Assembly: GCA_003024785.1 (NCBI GenBank) | Contig: PUQB01000822.1 | Location: forward strand, 1 to 64,000 | Length of the DNA stretch: 64,000 bases | Direction: 5' to 3' | From: Selaginella tamariscina | Lineage: Eukaryota > Streptophyta > Lycopodiopsida > Selaginellales > Selaginellaceae | Notes under the pieces: generated by a model | What the model was told of the DNA's origin: nothing | The model's database searches: none | The model's input: the letters and a program-made list of their open reading frames with translations, nothing else | In this document: piece by piece, positions 1-11,300 of the stretch | How positions within the stretch are numbered: the stretch's first letter is position 1 | How the letters are laid out: each line of letters begins with the position of its first letter | Translations under genes and position numbers: made by a program

Positions 1-164
1 TGACACCCGGCCGGATCATCACTAGATACCCAAGTGCACTAAACGGGCCTGTTTCTTACTACATCTAGGGTTCACATAACTCGTAAGTAACAACAGTCAA
101 AACCCCAAAGTAAAGGGTCGAGTCATAGTAAAAACTATAACATTAATGACCGAGAGCTCAAGGA

Positions 165-440
165 GTTTGCCCTGTTAGACACTGTGCAAATGCATGCTTC
201 ATGGATGACACTTATAACTCAGCATGGCATTCTGGTGGTGAAGTTGAAGTGTACAGTTCCTGTAAAGGTTGCAGATGGTCGTCTGATTGCTTTGGCGCAG
301 TTACCCATGCTACCACACCTCTCTCTTGCAGTTATAGCACATTCAACTTTCAATTTCCTTCAACTTGATGAAGACTCGATCAACTCCCATAGTTTTGAGC
401 ATGTCATGATTCGTGGTTGCAAATCCTCAGATTGACTAGA
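165..440 (+). pseudogene. Retroviral-type aspartic protease remnant of element 1
   Basis: An ALLDT segment at about 169-183, the start of the LLDTGA-type active-site motif, is followed after a one-base frame change by a readable protease-like continuation to about 435. The active-site Gly is hit by the frame change. It lies upstream of the element 1 reverse transcriptase in the expected gypsy order. It is too decayed to be functional. Confidence 0.5.
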
Positions 441-1149
441 GGTCTAGGACGCTCACGTTTTCCTCTTCAGCAACCAAGATCAATCTTGTACCTTCTTCGT
501 GCAGGATACGTCCTTAGTGTCTGAGGCAGTACAAGCTACAGGATTGACTATGCATGTTCCTGTATGATGTTGAAGACTTCTCATCGACAGGATCACCTCA
601 TGTCAGTTCCTGACACATCCGTAGGCTTTTTCCACTCCTGTAAGTTCGCACTAAGGGTCTTCCAATCCTGTATTAATGTCGAAGGTTCCTCTTCAACAGG
701 ATCCACCTCTTGTTAGTTCGTCAGCACATTCTCAAGCTCTCTTTACTCCTATGCATTCACAAACTTCTATACAGGATTCTTCCAATCCTGTACACTTGTC
801 AACATCCACACAGGTTTACCCCAATCCTGCCTCTTTTTATTACTCTGCTTCTATTCCATCCTTTAAGATCCTTCATCTTTTTCATTCTCAGCTCCCTCCT
901 TCTCCTCTTCAAATTCGTACCATTACTATGCATGAACTTGCCACTAATCCTGCTCCTTTTCATCTCTTGCTTTTCAAGTAACTCCTACGCCCTCTTCTAC
1001 CTGTCATGTATATGACTCTCCCTGTTTTCAATCTCCTTCTTCTCTCTTACTTATTCCCTACCATTCAAGTATCACTCTTTTAAGACATTTTTATAAGTAC
1101 AAGGTGCAGTTCTTCCTATTCACAATCCTACGACTGTCCTATCAATCTT

Positions 1150-2420
1150 GCAGAAGGAAAGACTCCATCATTTGGACCGATTTATGCATTGTCACTACAG
1201 AATTAGAGGTTCTTCATCAGTACATCGAGGACAACTTGGCATCTGGCTTCATTCATCACTCAAAATCCCCTGTAGGAGCACCTATCTTCTTTGTCAAGAA
1301 GAAAGATGGGAGTTGTGTTTGGTTGTGGACTACAAGGGTTTAATCAAGTCACCATTCGGAACCGGTACCCGTTGCCATTGATCTCGGAATTCCGATCGGC
1401 TGGAAGAGCAAAGGTGTTCACGAAGATCGACTTATGAGGGTTTACAATCTTGTACGGATTCATCCAGACAATGAGTGAAAGACTACCTTTCGTACAAGGT
1501 ATGGACACTTCAAGTACACGGTGATGCCTTTCAGACTTACCAATGCCTCAGCCGTGTTCCAACACATGGTGAACGACATCTTTTGTGACTTCTTGGACCA
1601 GTTTGTGGTAATCTACTTTGATGACATTTTGATTTTTCTAAGGACCAGGTGGCACATGACAAGCATGTACAACTAGTTCTACAGAGCTTTGCGAGCATGG
1701 CCTGTATGCAAAGTTGGAGAAGTGTTTTTTCGATAGGGATACTGTGGAGTTCTTGAGCTACATCGTCTCTCATGCTGGCGTTTCCATGCACAAGTGAAGA
1801 CTATCGTGGAGTGGAAGAGACCCAAGTCTTTATGAGATATACAATGTTTCCTTAGCTTTGCAAACTTCTACATGCGATTCATACAGTACTTCTCCAAGCG
1901 TGTACTTTCACTCACGGAACTCAACAAGTGCACAAGAAATTCTCTTGATTCAATAAGGTCACAACACTCAAAGACGCCTTCACGACAGCTTCAATTTTAG
2001 CACATCCTGATCCTTCTCGTCCCTTCTTGTTGAAGCAGATGCTTCGGACTTTACAGTAAGTTCTATCCTATCTCAAGTTGGAGAAGACAAGTTACTTCAT
2101 CATGTAGCCTTTCACTCTTGTAAGTTCCTTTCGGTGGAGATCAATTACGAGATTCATGACAAGGAACTCAAGGCCATTGTGGATTCATTTGAGGAGTTGC
2201 GGCACTTCCTTGAAGGTGCTGCGCATCCTGTATAAGTTCTTATGGATCACACAAGAACCTGGAATTTTTTCAAACGGCTCGAGTTCTCAGTCGGTGACAA
2301 GCTAGGTGAGTGGAATTCCTATCATGTTTGATTTTGTCATCATCTACAAGCATGGTTTTTGGAATGGCAGCAGATGCATTGTCTAGGCGCTCTTACTTTG
2401 CACCAACCCCGGGCGATCTG
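1150..2420 (+). pseudogene. Reverse transcriptase and RNase H remnants of element 1
   Basis: Reverse transcriptase motifs appear in order. [15 protein letters not shown] is at about 1268-1312, a KVFTKIDL-type palm start near 1410-1430, and VMPF followed by TNAS near 1520-1550. The YFDD catalytic box (about 1615-1626) keeps both Asp. A YxVSHAGVS segment follows near 1760-1790. RNase H follows, with EADASDF near 2033-2053 and a KELKAIV segment near 2160-2180. Frames change several times, so no single product is possible. The intact YFDD contrasts with the FLND of the gag-less elements at 7.3-10.9 and 29.8-33.6 kb. Confidence 0.8.
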
Positions 2421-2439
2421 CATATGATTGTCAAAAGCA

Positions 2440-3600
2440 AGTGTTGTTGGGTTTTGATCGACTTCGACTTGTAGCACTACAGGTTCATCAGGCTCCAGTA
2501 GATTCAACACTTCTACAGAACATTCATTTGCAGTTGGCTACAAACGACTTGGCAAAGAATGTGTTTCACACATTAGTCCTGACATCGCAAGTTCCTCTTT
2601 GTCCAGTTCCCATACAGACTACAAGTTGTTTGCCATACAGAACAGACTCCTATACCGAGAAGGTCTCTTATACATTCCTGTTGGTGTTTGCAGGACTCGT
2701 GTGGTACAGGATTGCCATGATACCCCGGCTACAGGACATCATGGTGTGGCCAAGACAGTTGAGTTGGTGACTCGCAACTATTGGTGGCCTAGGTTGCGAG
2801 GTTTTGTGAAAAAGTTTGTACGGAATTGTGATACCTGCAACAAGTCGAAGATGCCTTGTCACGCACCCTCTAGTCTTCTTCGTCCTCTTCTTGTTCCCTC
2901 TGCTCTTGGAGATTCATTTATATGGATTTCCTCACAGATCTTCCTTCTTCTAGTGGATTTGATGCAGTTCTTGTGGTGGTTAACCGTTTCACCAAACATG
3001 CTCATTTCCTACCATGTAACAAGACGGCTACATGCCAAACAATTGCTGAGTTGGTGATCCGCAAAGTGTTCTGATATCATGGTCTTCCTAAGAGCATTGT
3101 TTCTGATCGAGGCCCACAATTCATGTCTAAATTTTGGCGAGAGCTTCTCCAGAGTCTACAAGTTAAAGCGGATCTTTCTTCAGGATATCATCCGCAAACT
3201 GATGGGCAGTCAGAACGCATGATTCAGACCTTGGAGCAATATCTTTGCTGCTTCATCAGTTACCAACAGGACAACTAGTTGAACCTTCTTCCTATGGGGA
3301 GTTTGCCTATAACAACTCCGTTCACACATTTATAGGCTAGACACCTTTCTTCGCTCTTACAAGCTACTATCCACGTTTTGACTTTGCTCCTCCTGCTTCT
3401 CTTTCTTTCTTCTACAGTACAGAATTGTCTCCAGCATCTTTGTCAGGTATAGGATAATCTCCATGTTCATCTTCAGCAGGCACAGGAACGGTACAAGTAT
3501 CATGCTAATGCTTATCGTCAGCCAGCACCTGCATACAAAATTGGTGATTTTGTGTGGCTCCTTCGTCGGCATATTCGCACCAACAGGTCTTCTTTAAGTT
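2440..3600 (+). pseudogene. Integrase remnant of element 1
   Basis: The zinc-binding HHCC region is visible at about 2700-2850 (GHHGVAKTVELVTRNYWWP, then CDTC). The catalytic core follows with readable [15 protein letters not shown] (about 3105-3145) and [12 protein letters not shown] (about 3187-3222) in frames other than that of the HHCC part. In-frame stops and frameshifts divide the domain. This is typical chromovirus integrase order and spacing. Confidence 0.8.
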
Positions 3601-3763
3601 AGATTTTCAACAATTGGGCCCTTACAAGATTGCGGCTAAGGTCAATCCTGTACTAGAGCTACCATCAACTGTGAAGCTATCCTATGTTCCACACCTCTTT
3701 GTTGGAACCATATCATCCTTCTTTTCTTCCTGGTCGTGCTTTTTCTCCTCCCCCTTCTGATGA

Positions 3764-3960
3764 TGAACCTGAGTATAAAGTGCAGCCATCCCTGATTCTC
3801 GTCTTCATCGCCGCCAACTTCAATACCTGATGGATTGGAAAGGTTATTTGCTTACCGATCGCACTTGGGAACCTGCATCTAATTTACTCCATACTTCTTC
3901 CAAGGTTGTTGCCTTCCATCGGTGTTATCCTACTAAACCAGGTCTCAAGACTCGTGGACT
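3764..3960 (+). pseudogene. Chromodomain at C-terminus of element 1 polyprotein
   Basis: The open segment from 3830 reads MDWKGYLLTDRTWEPASNL followed by FHRCYPTKPG, the aromatic-cage core and C-terminal helix of a chromodomain. In chromoviruses this domain follows integrase and targets integration to modified histones. It directly precedes the polypurine tract and putative 3' LTR. The YPxKPG tail is characteristic of Tf1/Tcn1-like elements as I know them. Confidence 0.75.
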
Positions 3961-3973
3961 CATCCTTAGGGAG

Positions 3974-4490
3974 GTGCTATCACGACCCGATATAGAATAT
4001 AGGATTTTGAATATATGATACATGATATGGGATATAGGATATACCTACAGAATATGCCTACAGGATATTCTTACAAGATAGACCTACAGGATATGCCTAT
4101 AAGATATACCTACAGGATATGCCTACATGATATTCCTATAGGATATACCTACATGATATGCCTATAGGATATACTAAAGGATATACCTACAGGATAAGGG
4201 TCACCATTTTTAGCTCATGACTAGGTTAGGCTCATGACCAGATTAGCTCTTGGAGTTGTGAGCATAAAAGCTCCGACCTAATTGTTGTACAATTAATTAC
4301 TATCAACACCAGTCTTTCTACGATTAATCTTGTTTGTTCTTGTCTTGCTCCTTGCTTCCTATCTTGCTCTTGTCTTGTTCCTAATCCTCATTTTGCTCCT
4401 GAGTCAAGCCTCCTTGCTCTTGGATCGTGGCTTAGTTCCTAGTTCCTGTCCTGCTCCTAAGTTAAGCTTCCTTGTTCTTGGATCGTAGCA
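3974..4490 (+). repeat. Putative 3' LTR of element 1
   Basis: The region starts with tgctatcacgacccg immediately after the polypurine tract. It contains a minisatellite (4033-4196), a gcataaaag TATA-like box near 4263 and a pyrimidine-rich stretch rich in cttgctc/cttgttc repeats. No 5' LTR is available for comparison, so the right boundary is a guess. Confidence 0.4.
4033..4196. repeat. 13-bp minisatellite in the putative LTR
   Basis: About 12-13 degenerate copies of a 13-bp unit close to aggatatgcctac, with variants aggatatacctac, aagatatacctac and atgatattcctat, run from about 4033 to 4196. Confidence 0.85.
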
Positions 4491-4519
4491 TGACCATCAC
4501 AAACAAAATTATGAGTGCA

Positions 4520-7325
4520 AATGGGAGCAAGATACAGAACTACCCTCAACTGAGACGTATTCCACTTTGTTCAATTACTTCTACCTCTACTTCCATCACT
4601 TTTATCTCATCCTTACTTCTTGTAACTTTCTTTCATGCTCTTTCATTTCCTCTAGATCCTTCAGATGATCATCATGATGTAGTCATTGATCAATTCAAAA
4701 AAGAATATGCTGATCTTTTCGACTTTAACTTATCAAAAAAGGCCAAGATTGCAACATGTCACCCTATTCCAACTGGGAAACTAGGTTAATAAAGGTACAT
4801 TAGAATATATTAATGTTGCACTTGTGTCAGAAATAAATATTAGATCGGAAGTTATCTCGAGGAGTACAGAACATTGACATACTCTATACCCATGGAAACA
4901 TCAACAATACATGTTTAGTGTTAGTCACCAAAGAAGCTCAAGATATTGCGAGCAAATGTTAAAGAAATGTTGGAGAAGGGTGTTATCTAGAAGTCTCAAA
5001 GTCCTTAGGCACGTGAACCTCATTCTGTAATGAAGCCAAATAAGAGCATTTGGTTTTGCATTAATTATTACCCATTAAATGATGTGATTATTTCGGATGT
5101 TTACCCACTTCTTCATACTGCAGATCTGGATCAATTAGGACGGAGTTGTTGGTTCACCAAGTTATATCTCACCTTTGGATATTGGCGAGTTTTGATGGCT
5201 AACATGGAAATTCTCAAACTCTTTTAGACACCATTTGATTTGTATGAGTTCTTAATGATGCCTTTCGGTTTAAGCAATGCTCTAACAACTTTTCAGCATA
5301 TTATGATGAACGAGGTTATTTATAATGCCAAAGGTGACTGTCAACTTCATCGATGATGTTCTGATCCACTTGAAAGAAACATGGAAGAAGCATGTTTGTG
5401 ATGTATGTAAGGTTTTGGACTAGATGCGATAAGTTGATTTGAAGCTGAAGCGGTCTAAATGTGTGTTTTGGATCCAAGGACATCACTTATCTTGGTTATC
5501 GCATTTCTCATGAAGGTTTATAATAAACTTGTTGTAGTTCTGAAGTTCCCTATTCCAAAGTGTGTGAACAATGTGCATTTTTTGGCAAGGCTTGACAATA
5601 TCTTGGTTGTTTTATTGATCATTTTCAATCGTACTACACCATTACAGGCTTGCTTAGTCGCCAACGTCATCTTTTGTATAGTTCAAGGATTGCAAGCAAG
5701 TGTTTGCAGATCTTAAGGAACTATTGATGACTCCTCCAGTTTGGTGTACCCTAATTACACTCATCCCTTCATCTTGCATGTGGATGCTTCTAACATTGAT
5801 CTCAGGGGCGTGTTGATGTAGGAGAGTATGAGTGTGTCTGGTCAATGTCATCCTATTGTGTACATCAACTGTATATTATACTAATAGAGGTGAACTATTC
5901 CACAATAGAGGAGTGTCTAACAACAATTTGAGGTTTTGAGAAGCTCCATGCCTACTTGCATGGTTCTTAGACAAATCATGCTACAATCACTTCATTGTTA
6001 AAGTAGAAGAACTTAATTAGCTGTATTTTTCGATGGGCCTTGAAGCTTCAGATTTACAACTTTGAGGTTGTTCATTGCTCAGGGAGTTCCATTGCTGATG
6101 CTGACGCTCTTTCTCAAGCTCCTCTTTTACCTTTTCTCTCTTCATGTATTCTTAAGGAGCCAGTTTTCCAACATCAGTGAATTTTTAATGAGATTCGGTA
6201 CCGTCAACAGTTGAAATTCAGTGTTCACAAGATGTAGAGTTGAATTTGCTATCTTTGGATAAGGTTCGTGAAGTTTAAAAGGTTAAGCCATGGATCAAAA
6301 GGCTTCATGATGGGTTTGAGAATTCTACATTGCTTGCTAATGACTTGCCATTCAAGCATTTACATTCTCATGACGACCTTCTTTATTTTGTAGGGATTAA
6401 TCCGGATGATCATTTGCGATAGTAGTGTCTTCAATCTTCATTCCACGCTTCCCATGCTTACCATGACTCTCTTATTTTGGCATGCACATGGAACATCGTC
6501 ATGTAATTGAGAAGCTGCACAGATCTTTTTATTGGCCAAAGTTGCGAGGAGATGTGATCTGGATGTGGGTAGTTGTGTGTGGTGTCAAGCTCACAATACT
6601 CCTCCTTTAGAAGGATGGTTGGAGTCCATTGTAGTTTCTCGTCTGTTTGAGTTGGTGGTGTTTGATTTGATGAGACCTTTTCCACAATCAACTACTAGTA
6701 AAAGTATTTATTATCGCTTTTGACTACCTAACTCATTGGGTAGAAGTTGGTGTTCTTACTAGTGCGACTCTTCTATTGTTGGCCACTTTCTATTTAATTG
6801 GGTAACTTTCCAGCATTCGTGTTCAGAGTGGATTCTCTTGAACAATGGTCCTACGTTTATGGCTGAGGCATTTCAAGTCTTAACATGTCAGCTGGGGATA
6901 CACCACACTTTCACAAGTACTTATCATCTTTAATAGATGGTTTGGTTAATAACTCGTCAAATTTTTAAGAGGATGTGATCGCAAAGTATGTAAGCTTTCA
7001 ACATTTGGATTGGAATGGTTATTTGCCCTCTTCGATATGCTTATGTCATTGGAGTACAAAGTTTATTGGTACTTCACCATATAAGCTCTTATATGATCAT
7101 GACTTAGTGTTATCGATAAAGGTAGGTTTACCTTTGAGGTCTTGGGATTGGTATTTGACGAGCATTCTTCCATTGGTTTGAGTGGAGTTTATAGAACATT
7201 TGAGCCATGTACAGTGGAACAACAACGCTACTACAATCTCATCATCATCCACTCTGGGAGTACAAGGTGATGAGTTAGTGTTGGTTCGTTTTCTCAAGTT
7301 TACAATACATGGTTTAGCCAAGAGT
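4520..7325 (+). mobile_element. Second decayed Ty3/gypsy element (element 2)
   Basis: A linker open segment (4472-4789) ends in a FKKEYADLFDF...HPIPTG stretch, as found just upstream of gypsy reverse transcriptases. Reverse transcriptase pieces run about 4990-5560 (INYYPLND, LDQLGRSCWFTKLYL, MPFGLSNA, and an FIDD box near 5347-5358). An RNase H remnant lies about 5740-6110. Integrase is at about 6450-6950, with a YWPKLRGD-type segment near 6530 and CxxC Cys nearby, and a degraded integrase C-terminal part reaches about 7325. Stops interrupt every domain. I see neither LTR. It differs from element 1 in sequence and is butted directly against it. Confidence 0.8.
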
Positions 7326-7339
7326 CTCCTTGCTTAGTG

Positions 7340-7506
7340 AAAAGACCATACCGAGCTGTCTCTAGTCTCCACACGCTGCTCTCCAAAAAGGCTTCCCAAA
7401 ATTAGGTTGCCCTTAATTTTCTCTTAGATCTAGGTATAGCTCTTTAAGAATTCTAGCTTATACCTTTCTGGGGAATATTCTTTGATTTGTTATACAGGTC
7501 GTAACA
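7340..7506 (-). repeat. Partial 3' LTR of element 3
   Basis: On the minus strand it begins TGTTACGACC at 7506, right after the polypurine tract GGGGGGAGGATTG (7518-7507). It aligns with the LTRs at 10725-10934, 29766-29971 and 33436-33643. Similarity stops near 7340-7350 (..accgagctgtctc), so its 3' end is lost or overwritten and no target duplication can be read. Confidence 0.85.
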
Positions 7507-7550
7507 ATCCTCCCCCCATTAGCAAGTCCTTGTCCTCAAGGGCAGTATAC

Positions 7551-9720
7551 TTACTCAACTGGTCCTGTATCATTAGCCTTGTACATCCACAAAGAATTTA
7601 CCCAGGACTCGTTCCTTATGAATACTCTCTTTAACTGGCTAACATGAAACACTGGGTGCACCCTCACTCCTTCTGGCAGCCGTAGTCGATACGCCACCTT
7701 ATCGATACACTCCAGAATCTCATTAGGACCTGAGTACCTAGGAGATAACTTATCATTATGTCCCTTCCGTAAGGCCACAATAGTGTTCCGCCTTACATTG
7801 TGGCAAATACCACTCGGAGATATACATAATCTCCCACTTGGAACTCTTGAAAACTTTTGTGCTCATTAACAAACTTGATAGCTCGGCTTTGGAGTTGCTG
7901 TGTAAGTTCTTCTTGCACAAACTCTGAATGTTTCTAAGCTCAACACTCAAATCTTTAGCTTCCTCATCCATGTTGCTTGAGCTTTCTTCAAGGACAATTA
8001 GGTGATAAAGTCCATAGAGATACTACCCCATCACCTGTCCAGAATAGGCAATGGTACTAATAGCCCACCTGGTTTCTCCTGGGCACCTTTACTTGCTGAC
8101 ACTTGTCACAAGTCTTGTAGTACTCTATGATATCATCTTTCATATTCCTCCAATAGAACCTCCTCTTATCAACTCATACATTTTCCTCCCCCAAAATGAC
8201 CAACCTCCGGGTGATCATGATGAAATATAGTACCTTGGTTGATCAAATGGTCCACATGAGGAAGATACACATGGCCATTGTAATACAAAACTCCATCTTG
8301 AAATGAGAATGGTTGCTCTAGCTGTCCTCTAAGCTCCTGCACCTCGGCGTCTTGTGCTTGAGCATGTTAACTACCTGGCTAAACTCATTGACCGTCCTTG
8401 TTAATGCATTACATAAGCATGTTTGGAATTCTCCAACTACTGTGGCTCTCCTAACACGTGACAAAGCATCTGCCACCACGTTAACCTTCCCTGCATGATG
8501 CTCAATAGGAAATTTGTCAAACTCCATGAGCTTAACCATCCAGTGAGCTTGTTGACAACTCTTTTTGTGTGAACAAATACACCAAAGACTTGTGATTTGT
8601 AAACACCTTGAAACTTGCACCATAAAGATAGTGCCTCCAAACTCGTAATGCATTAACAATAGCCAGTAATTCTTGCTCATACGTTGAGTACCGTTGCTCT
8701 GCAGGATTCAAAGTACGACTCTCATAAGCAATAGGCCTTCCCTCTTGCATAAGTACAACTCCAATGGCCACTCCACTTGCATCACACGATACCTTATAAG
8801 GCGTAAGGGATCTGCAATACATAAAACTGGTGCACACCAAAGCTTGTTTCAAAGCTTGGAAATTGCTCTTCTCTCAAGCACTTCATGCAAAGAACTGACT
8901 CTATTACTTATCGAAACTAGGTTGGCTACCCTCCAAGTAATCTTCGAAACTCGTAATAACCAACCATGCCCAAGAAACTCCGTAACTCTTCTGCATTGCT
9001 AGGAACTACCATTGCTCCACCATGCCACCTTTGTGGATCAGTCTTCACTCCACTTGGCGTCACATGTGACCCAAATACTCCACTTCGCACTGAGCAAATG
9101 CACATTTACTCTTCTTTGCATAGAGCTTGTTCTCCCTCAACAACTGAAGAACTCTTCGCAAATGCTGCACATGTTTCCTTCATATTCTTACTGTAAATAA
9201 GAATATCATTAAGGAAGATCTCCACAAAGTCATACAAGTAGTCACCAAACACCTCAGTCATCAACCGAGTGAATGTGACTGGGGCATTTGTTAAGCCAAA
9301 TGGCATAACAGTGAACTTGAAATGCCCAAAGCTAGTGTTGAAAGCAGTTTTGTAAATATCTGCTTCCTTCACAGCAATCTGATGATACCCATTGTGCAAA
9401 TCTATCTTGGTGAACACTCTGGCTCCACCGAATGATCCATGATAGTATCCACACGTGGCATGGGCATCCTGTCCTTCACTGTTTGCTTGTTGAGAGTCTA
9501 TAGTCTATGCATCCTCATGGTGCCATCTTTCTTCCTGACAAGCAATACTGGTGCACCAAATGAGACTTGCTCAGTTGTATGAAGCCATATTCCAATAGCT
9601 CCATCACTTGTTTCTTAACCTCTTGCTCCTTAGCATGGCTCAATCGGAATGGCTTACAGTAAATGGCTTTCGTACCCTGTTCCAACACAATCTCATGTTC
9701 CACACCTCTTGCATGTGGTA
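7551..9720 (-). pseudogene. Pol (RT, RNase H, integrase) remnants of element 3
   Basis: The reverse transcriptase open segment 9417-9106 contains MFTKIDLHNGYHQIAV, MPFGLTNAPVTF and a catalytic box FLND in place of YxDD, so the first catalytic Asp is Asn. RNase H (8852-8532) has CDASGVAIGVVL and YEQELLAIV, but FTNHKSL where FTDHKSL is usual. The integrase C-terminus (7778-7551) reads LSPRYSGP...[13 protein letters not shown]. The integrase core with its D,D-35-E residues is deleted. Frames change between blocks. Confidence 0.85.
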
Positions 9721-9959
9721 AGCCATGAGGTAGCTTGGGAGGGAAGACGTCAGCAAACTCCTCACACAGCAGCTTTGCTCAAGGTGACAATAAAAGAACT
9801 TGTTTGGAACTCAAGCTTTGTTCCAAACCAAGTGTCTTTCACTTCACTATACTCAAGCTTCATGTGCTTGGTGCTCCACTAGATTTAGGATCCACATGCA
9901 CTAGCTTCCAAAAAGAAAGTCTCCACCAGTTGGGTTTTGCCAACCTCTAACTGTAACTC

Positions 9960-10345
9960 CTACACAAGCAATTTAGCTCTGTGTGACACTGAGCCCTCAA
10001 TCTCGTATTGAGGCACAATCTTCGTGCAACTCCACCAGCTGGGTTTTGCCAACCTACAGCTGTAACTCCTCCACACAAGCACTATAGCTCTGTGTGATAG
10101 CTGAGCTGTATTGAGGCACAGTCTTCGTGCAGCTCCACCAGCTGGTTTTTGCCAACCTCCAGCTGTAACTCCTCCACACAAGCACTATAGCTTGTGTGAT
10201 AGCTGAGCCCTCAATCTCGTATTGAGGCACTGTCTTTGTGCAACTCCACCAGCTGGGTTTTGCCAACCTCAGCTGTAACTCCTCCACACAAGCACTGTAG
10301 CTCTATGTGATAGCTGAGCCCTCAATTCATATTGAGGCACAGTCT
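9960..10345 (-). repeat. Tandem repeat of 103-111 bp within element 3 (4 copies)
   Basis: The marker attgaggcac recurs at 10007, 10110, 10221 and 10331 (spacings 103, 111, 110). The same unit is amplified to 6 copies in the element at 29766-33643. It lies between the protease and reverse transcriptase and is translatable (EIEGSAITQSY...CVEELQ) in one minus frame. Confidence 0.9.
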
Positions 10346-10361
10346 TTGTGGGCAAGCTGCA

Positions 10362-10613
10362 CTACTTCACTAACTTTGTTGACACAAAGTTATTGCTACT
10401 CATGCTATCCACAAGGACTCGCACTGGAAACTCACCAAGTCGTCCCTCCACCACAATAGCACGTGTGTGTGGCTCCTCCCGTGCCATGCAATTAACCTGT
10501 TGAGCAAGAACAAATAGAAATTTACCTTGTGGTTTAGAGAAGTCTCCTTTGTGCCTTCTTTCCAAGCTCCATCTCCTGAAGCTTCTTAGGCATCTACTTG
10601 TCCTTGCCACCAA
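10362..10613 (-). pseudogene. Aspartic protease-like segment of element 3
   Basis: An 83-residue open segment contains RVLVDSMSSNNFVS, the position of the D-S/T-G active site of retrotransposon proteases, with Met in place of Gly. The same Met occurs in the copy at 30217-30360. Upstream on the minus strand (about 10680-10621) a CRDVGH...NC zinc-knuckle remnant contains a stop codon after the His and has Tyr at the first Cys position. Confidence 0.7.
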
Positions 10614-10710
10614 TGAAACCCTTCCTGGACAATTTGCCTTTCAGTGTCCAACATCTCTACACATGTGGTATTTATCCTCTCCTTCCCACTAGGCTCACTC
10701 TCGAACCTCG

Positions 10711-10722
10711 CCACTGATACTA
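10711..10722 (-). other. Primer-binding site of element 3
   Basis: Directly inside the LTR on the minus strand the sequence TAGTATCAGTGG resembles the plant gypsy primer site TGGTATCAGAGC, which pairs with initiator tRNA-Met. It has diverged at three positions. Confidence 0.6.
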
Positions 10723-10724
10723 AT

Positions 10725-10934
10725 TGTTAAGCACCACTACGTACAAATTAAAGACCCTCACAAACCACCCGACCTCCCCCGAACTGTCTCTAGTCTCCAC
10801 ACGCTGCTCTCCAAAGGCTTCCCAAAATTAGGTTGCCCTTAATTCTCTCTTAGATCTAGGTATAGCTCTTTAGGAATATTCTAGCTTTACCTTTCTAGGG
10901 AATTATTCTTTGGTTTGTTATACGAGTCGTAACA
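10725..10934 (-). repeat. 5' LTR of element 3
   Basis: It is 210 bp long, begins TGTTACGACTCG (minus strand from 10934) and ends in TTAACA at 10725 with TG...CA ends. It is homologous to 29766-29971 and 33436-33643. Confidence 0.9.
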
Positions 10935-11300
10935 TAGGCCACAAGTTTATGAGGTTTGGCATGACATTCAACCCAATCCTTCAAAGATTGTGCATGTGCA
11001 ATGCTTAAAGTGTTTTCCACAATAGGGTCAAGAACAATTTGTGCCGCTACGTATTCACTAATGCTATGTTTCTCAAGATTTGGTACCATATCCATGTACC
11101 AAAGTACCCTAACCACCTTTCAACCTTACGAGCCAAGGAGATGTAAGGTCAAGATGTACAATTACAATGCTATATACTATTATTAACGTAGTGAGATTTT
11201 GATAAGCATTAAATTGGTTTCAATATGGACCAATCACTCTTCTATATAAAATTAAGGTGTTGGGCTAAAACAATATACATATTTCTATATTCTACTGAAG
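10935..11300. other. Flank of element 3, no recognised gene
   Basis: A minus-strand open stretch (about 11116-10935, running into the LTR) reads like diverged protein (VENTLSIAHAQSLKDWVEC), but I do not recognise it. It may be a remnant of another transposon. The rest is AT-rich. Confidence 0.3.

Larger units (their letters stand above)
1..3975 (+). mobile_element. Ty3/gypsy chromovirus, 5'-truncated and decayed (element 1)
   Basis: The pol order protease, reverse transcriptase, RNase H, integrase, chromodomain reads along the plus strand in pieces spread over all frames. No gag or 5' LTR is in the window, so the element is cut by the window edge or truncated. The 3' end is marked by a purine-rich tract (about 3966-3975, ttagggaggtg) followed by tgctatcacgacccg, the kind of PPT/LTR junction chromoviruses show. 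Numerous stops and frameshifts make it non-functional. The C-terminal chromodomain with a WKGY...TWEPASNL core followed by an FHRxYPxKPG tail resembles fungal/Tcn1-like chromoviruses more than the common angiosperm clades. That clade assignment is my inference from motif style. Confidence 0.85.
7340..10934 (-). mobile_element. Gag-less Ty3/gypsy element, minus strand (element 3)
   Basis: On the minus strand the order is LTR (10934-10725), PBS, a decayed zinc knuckle, protease (10613-10362), an in-line tandem repeat (10345-9960), reverse transcriptase (about 9720-9100), RNase H (about 8860-8440), the integrase HHCC region (about 8240-8030), the integrase C-terminal domain (about 7790-7550), a polypurine tract (7518-7507) and a partial 3' LTR (7506-7340). 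No gag precedes the zinc knuckle. The integrase catalytic core is missing between the MDFIT segment (about 8010) and the KKAQ segment (about 7985). At 3.6 kb it matches the plus-strand element at 29766-33643. It could move only with proteins supplied by another element. Confidence 0.9.

Noticed and set aside
676-1015. Two overlapping 101-residue frames rich in Ser, Leu and Phe
   Set aside because: They come from a pyrimidine-rich stretch between the protease and reverse transcriptase of element 1 and overlap in two frames. Neither resembles a known protein.
8694-9200. Plus-strand frames over element 3
   Set aside because: They are antisense shadows of its reverse transcriptase and RNase H coding sequence.
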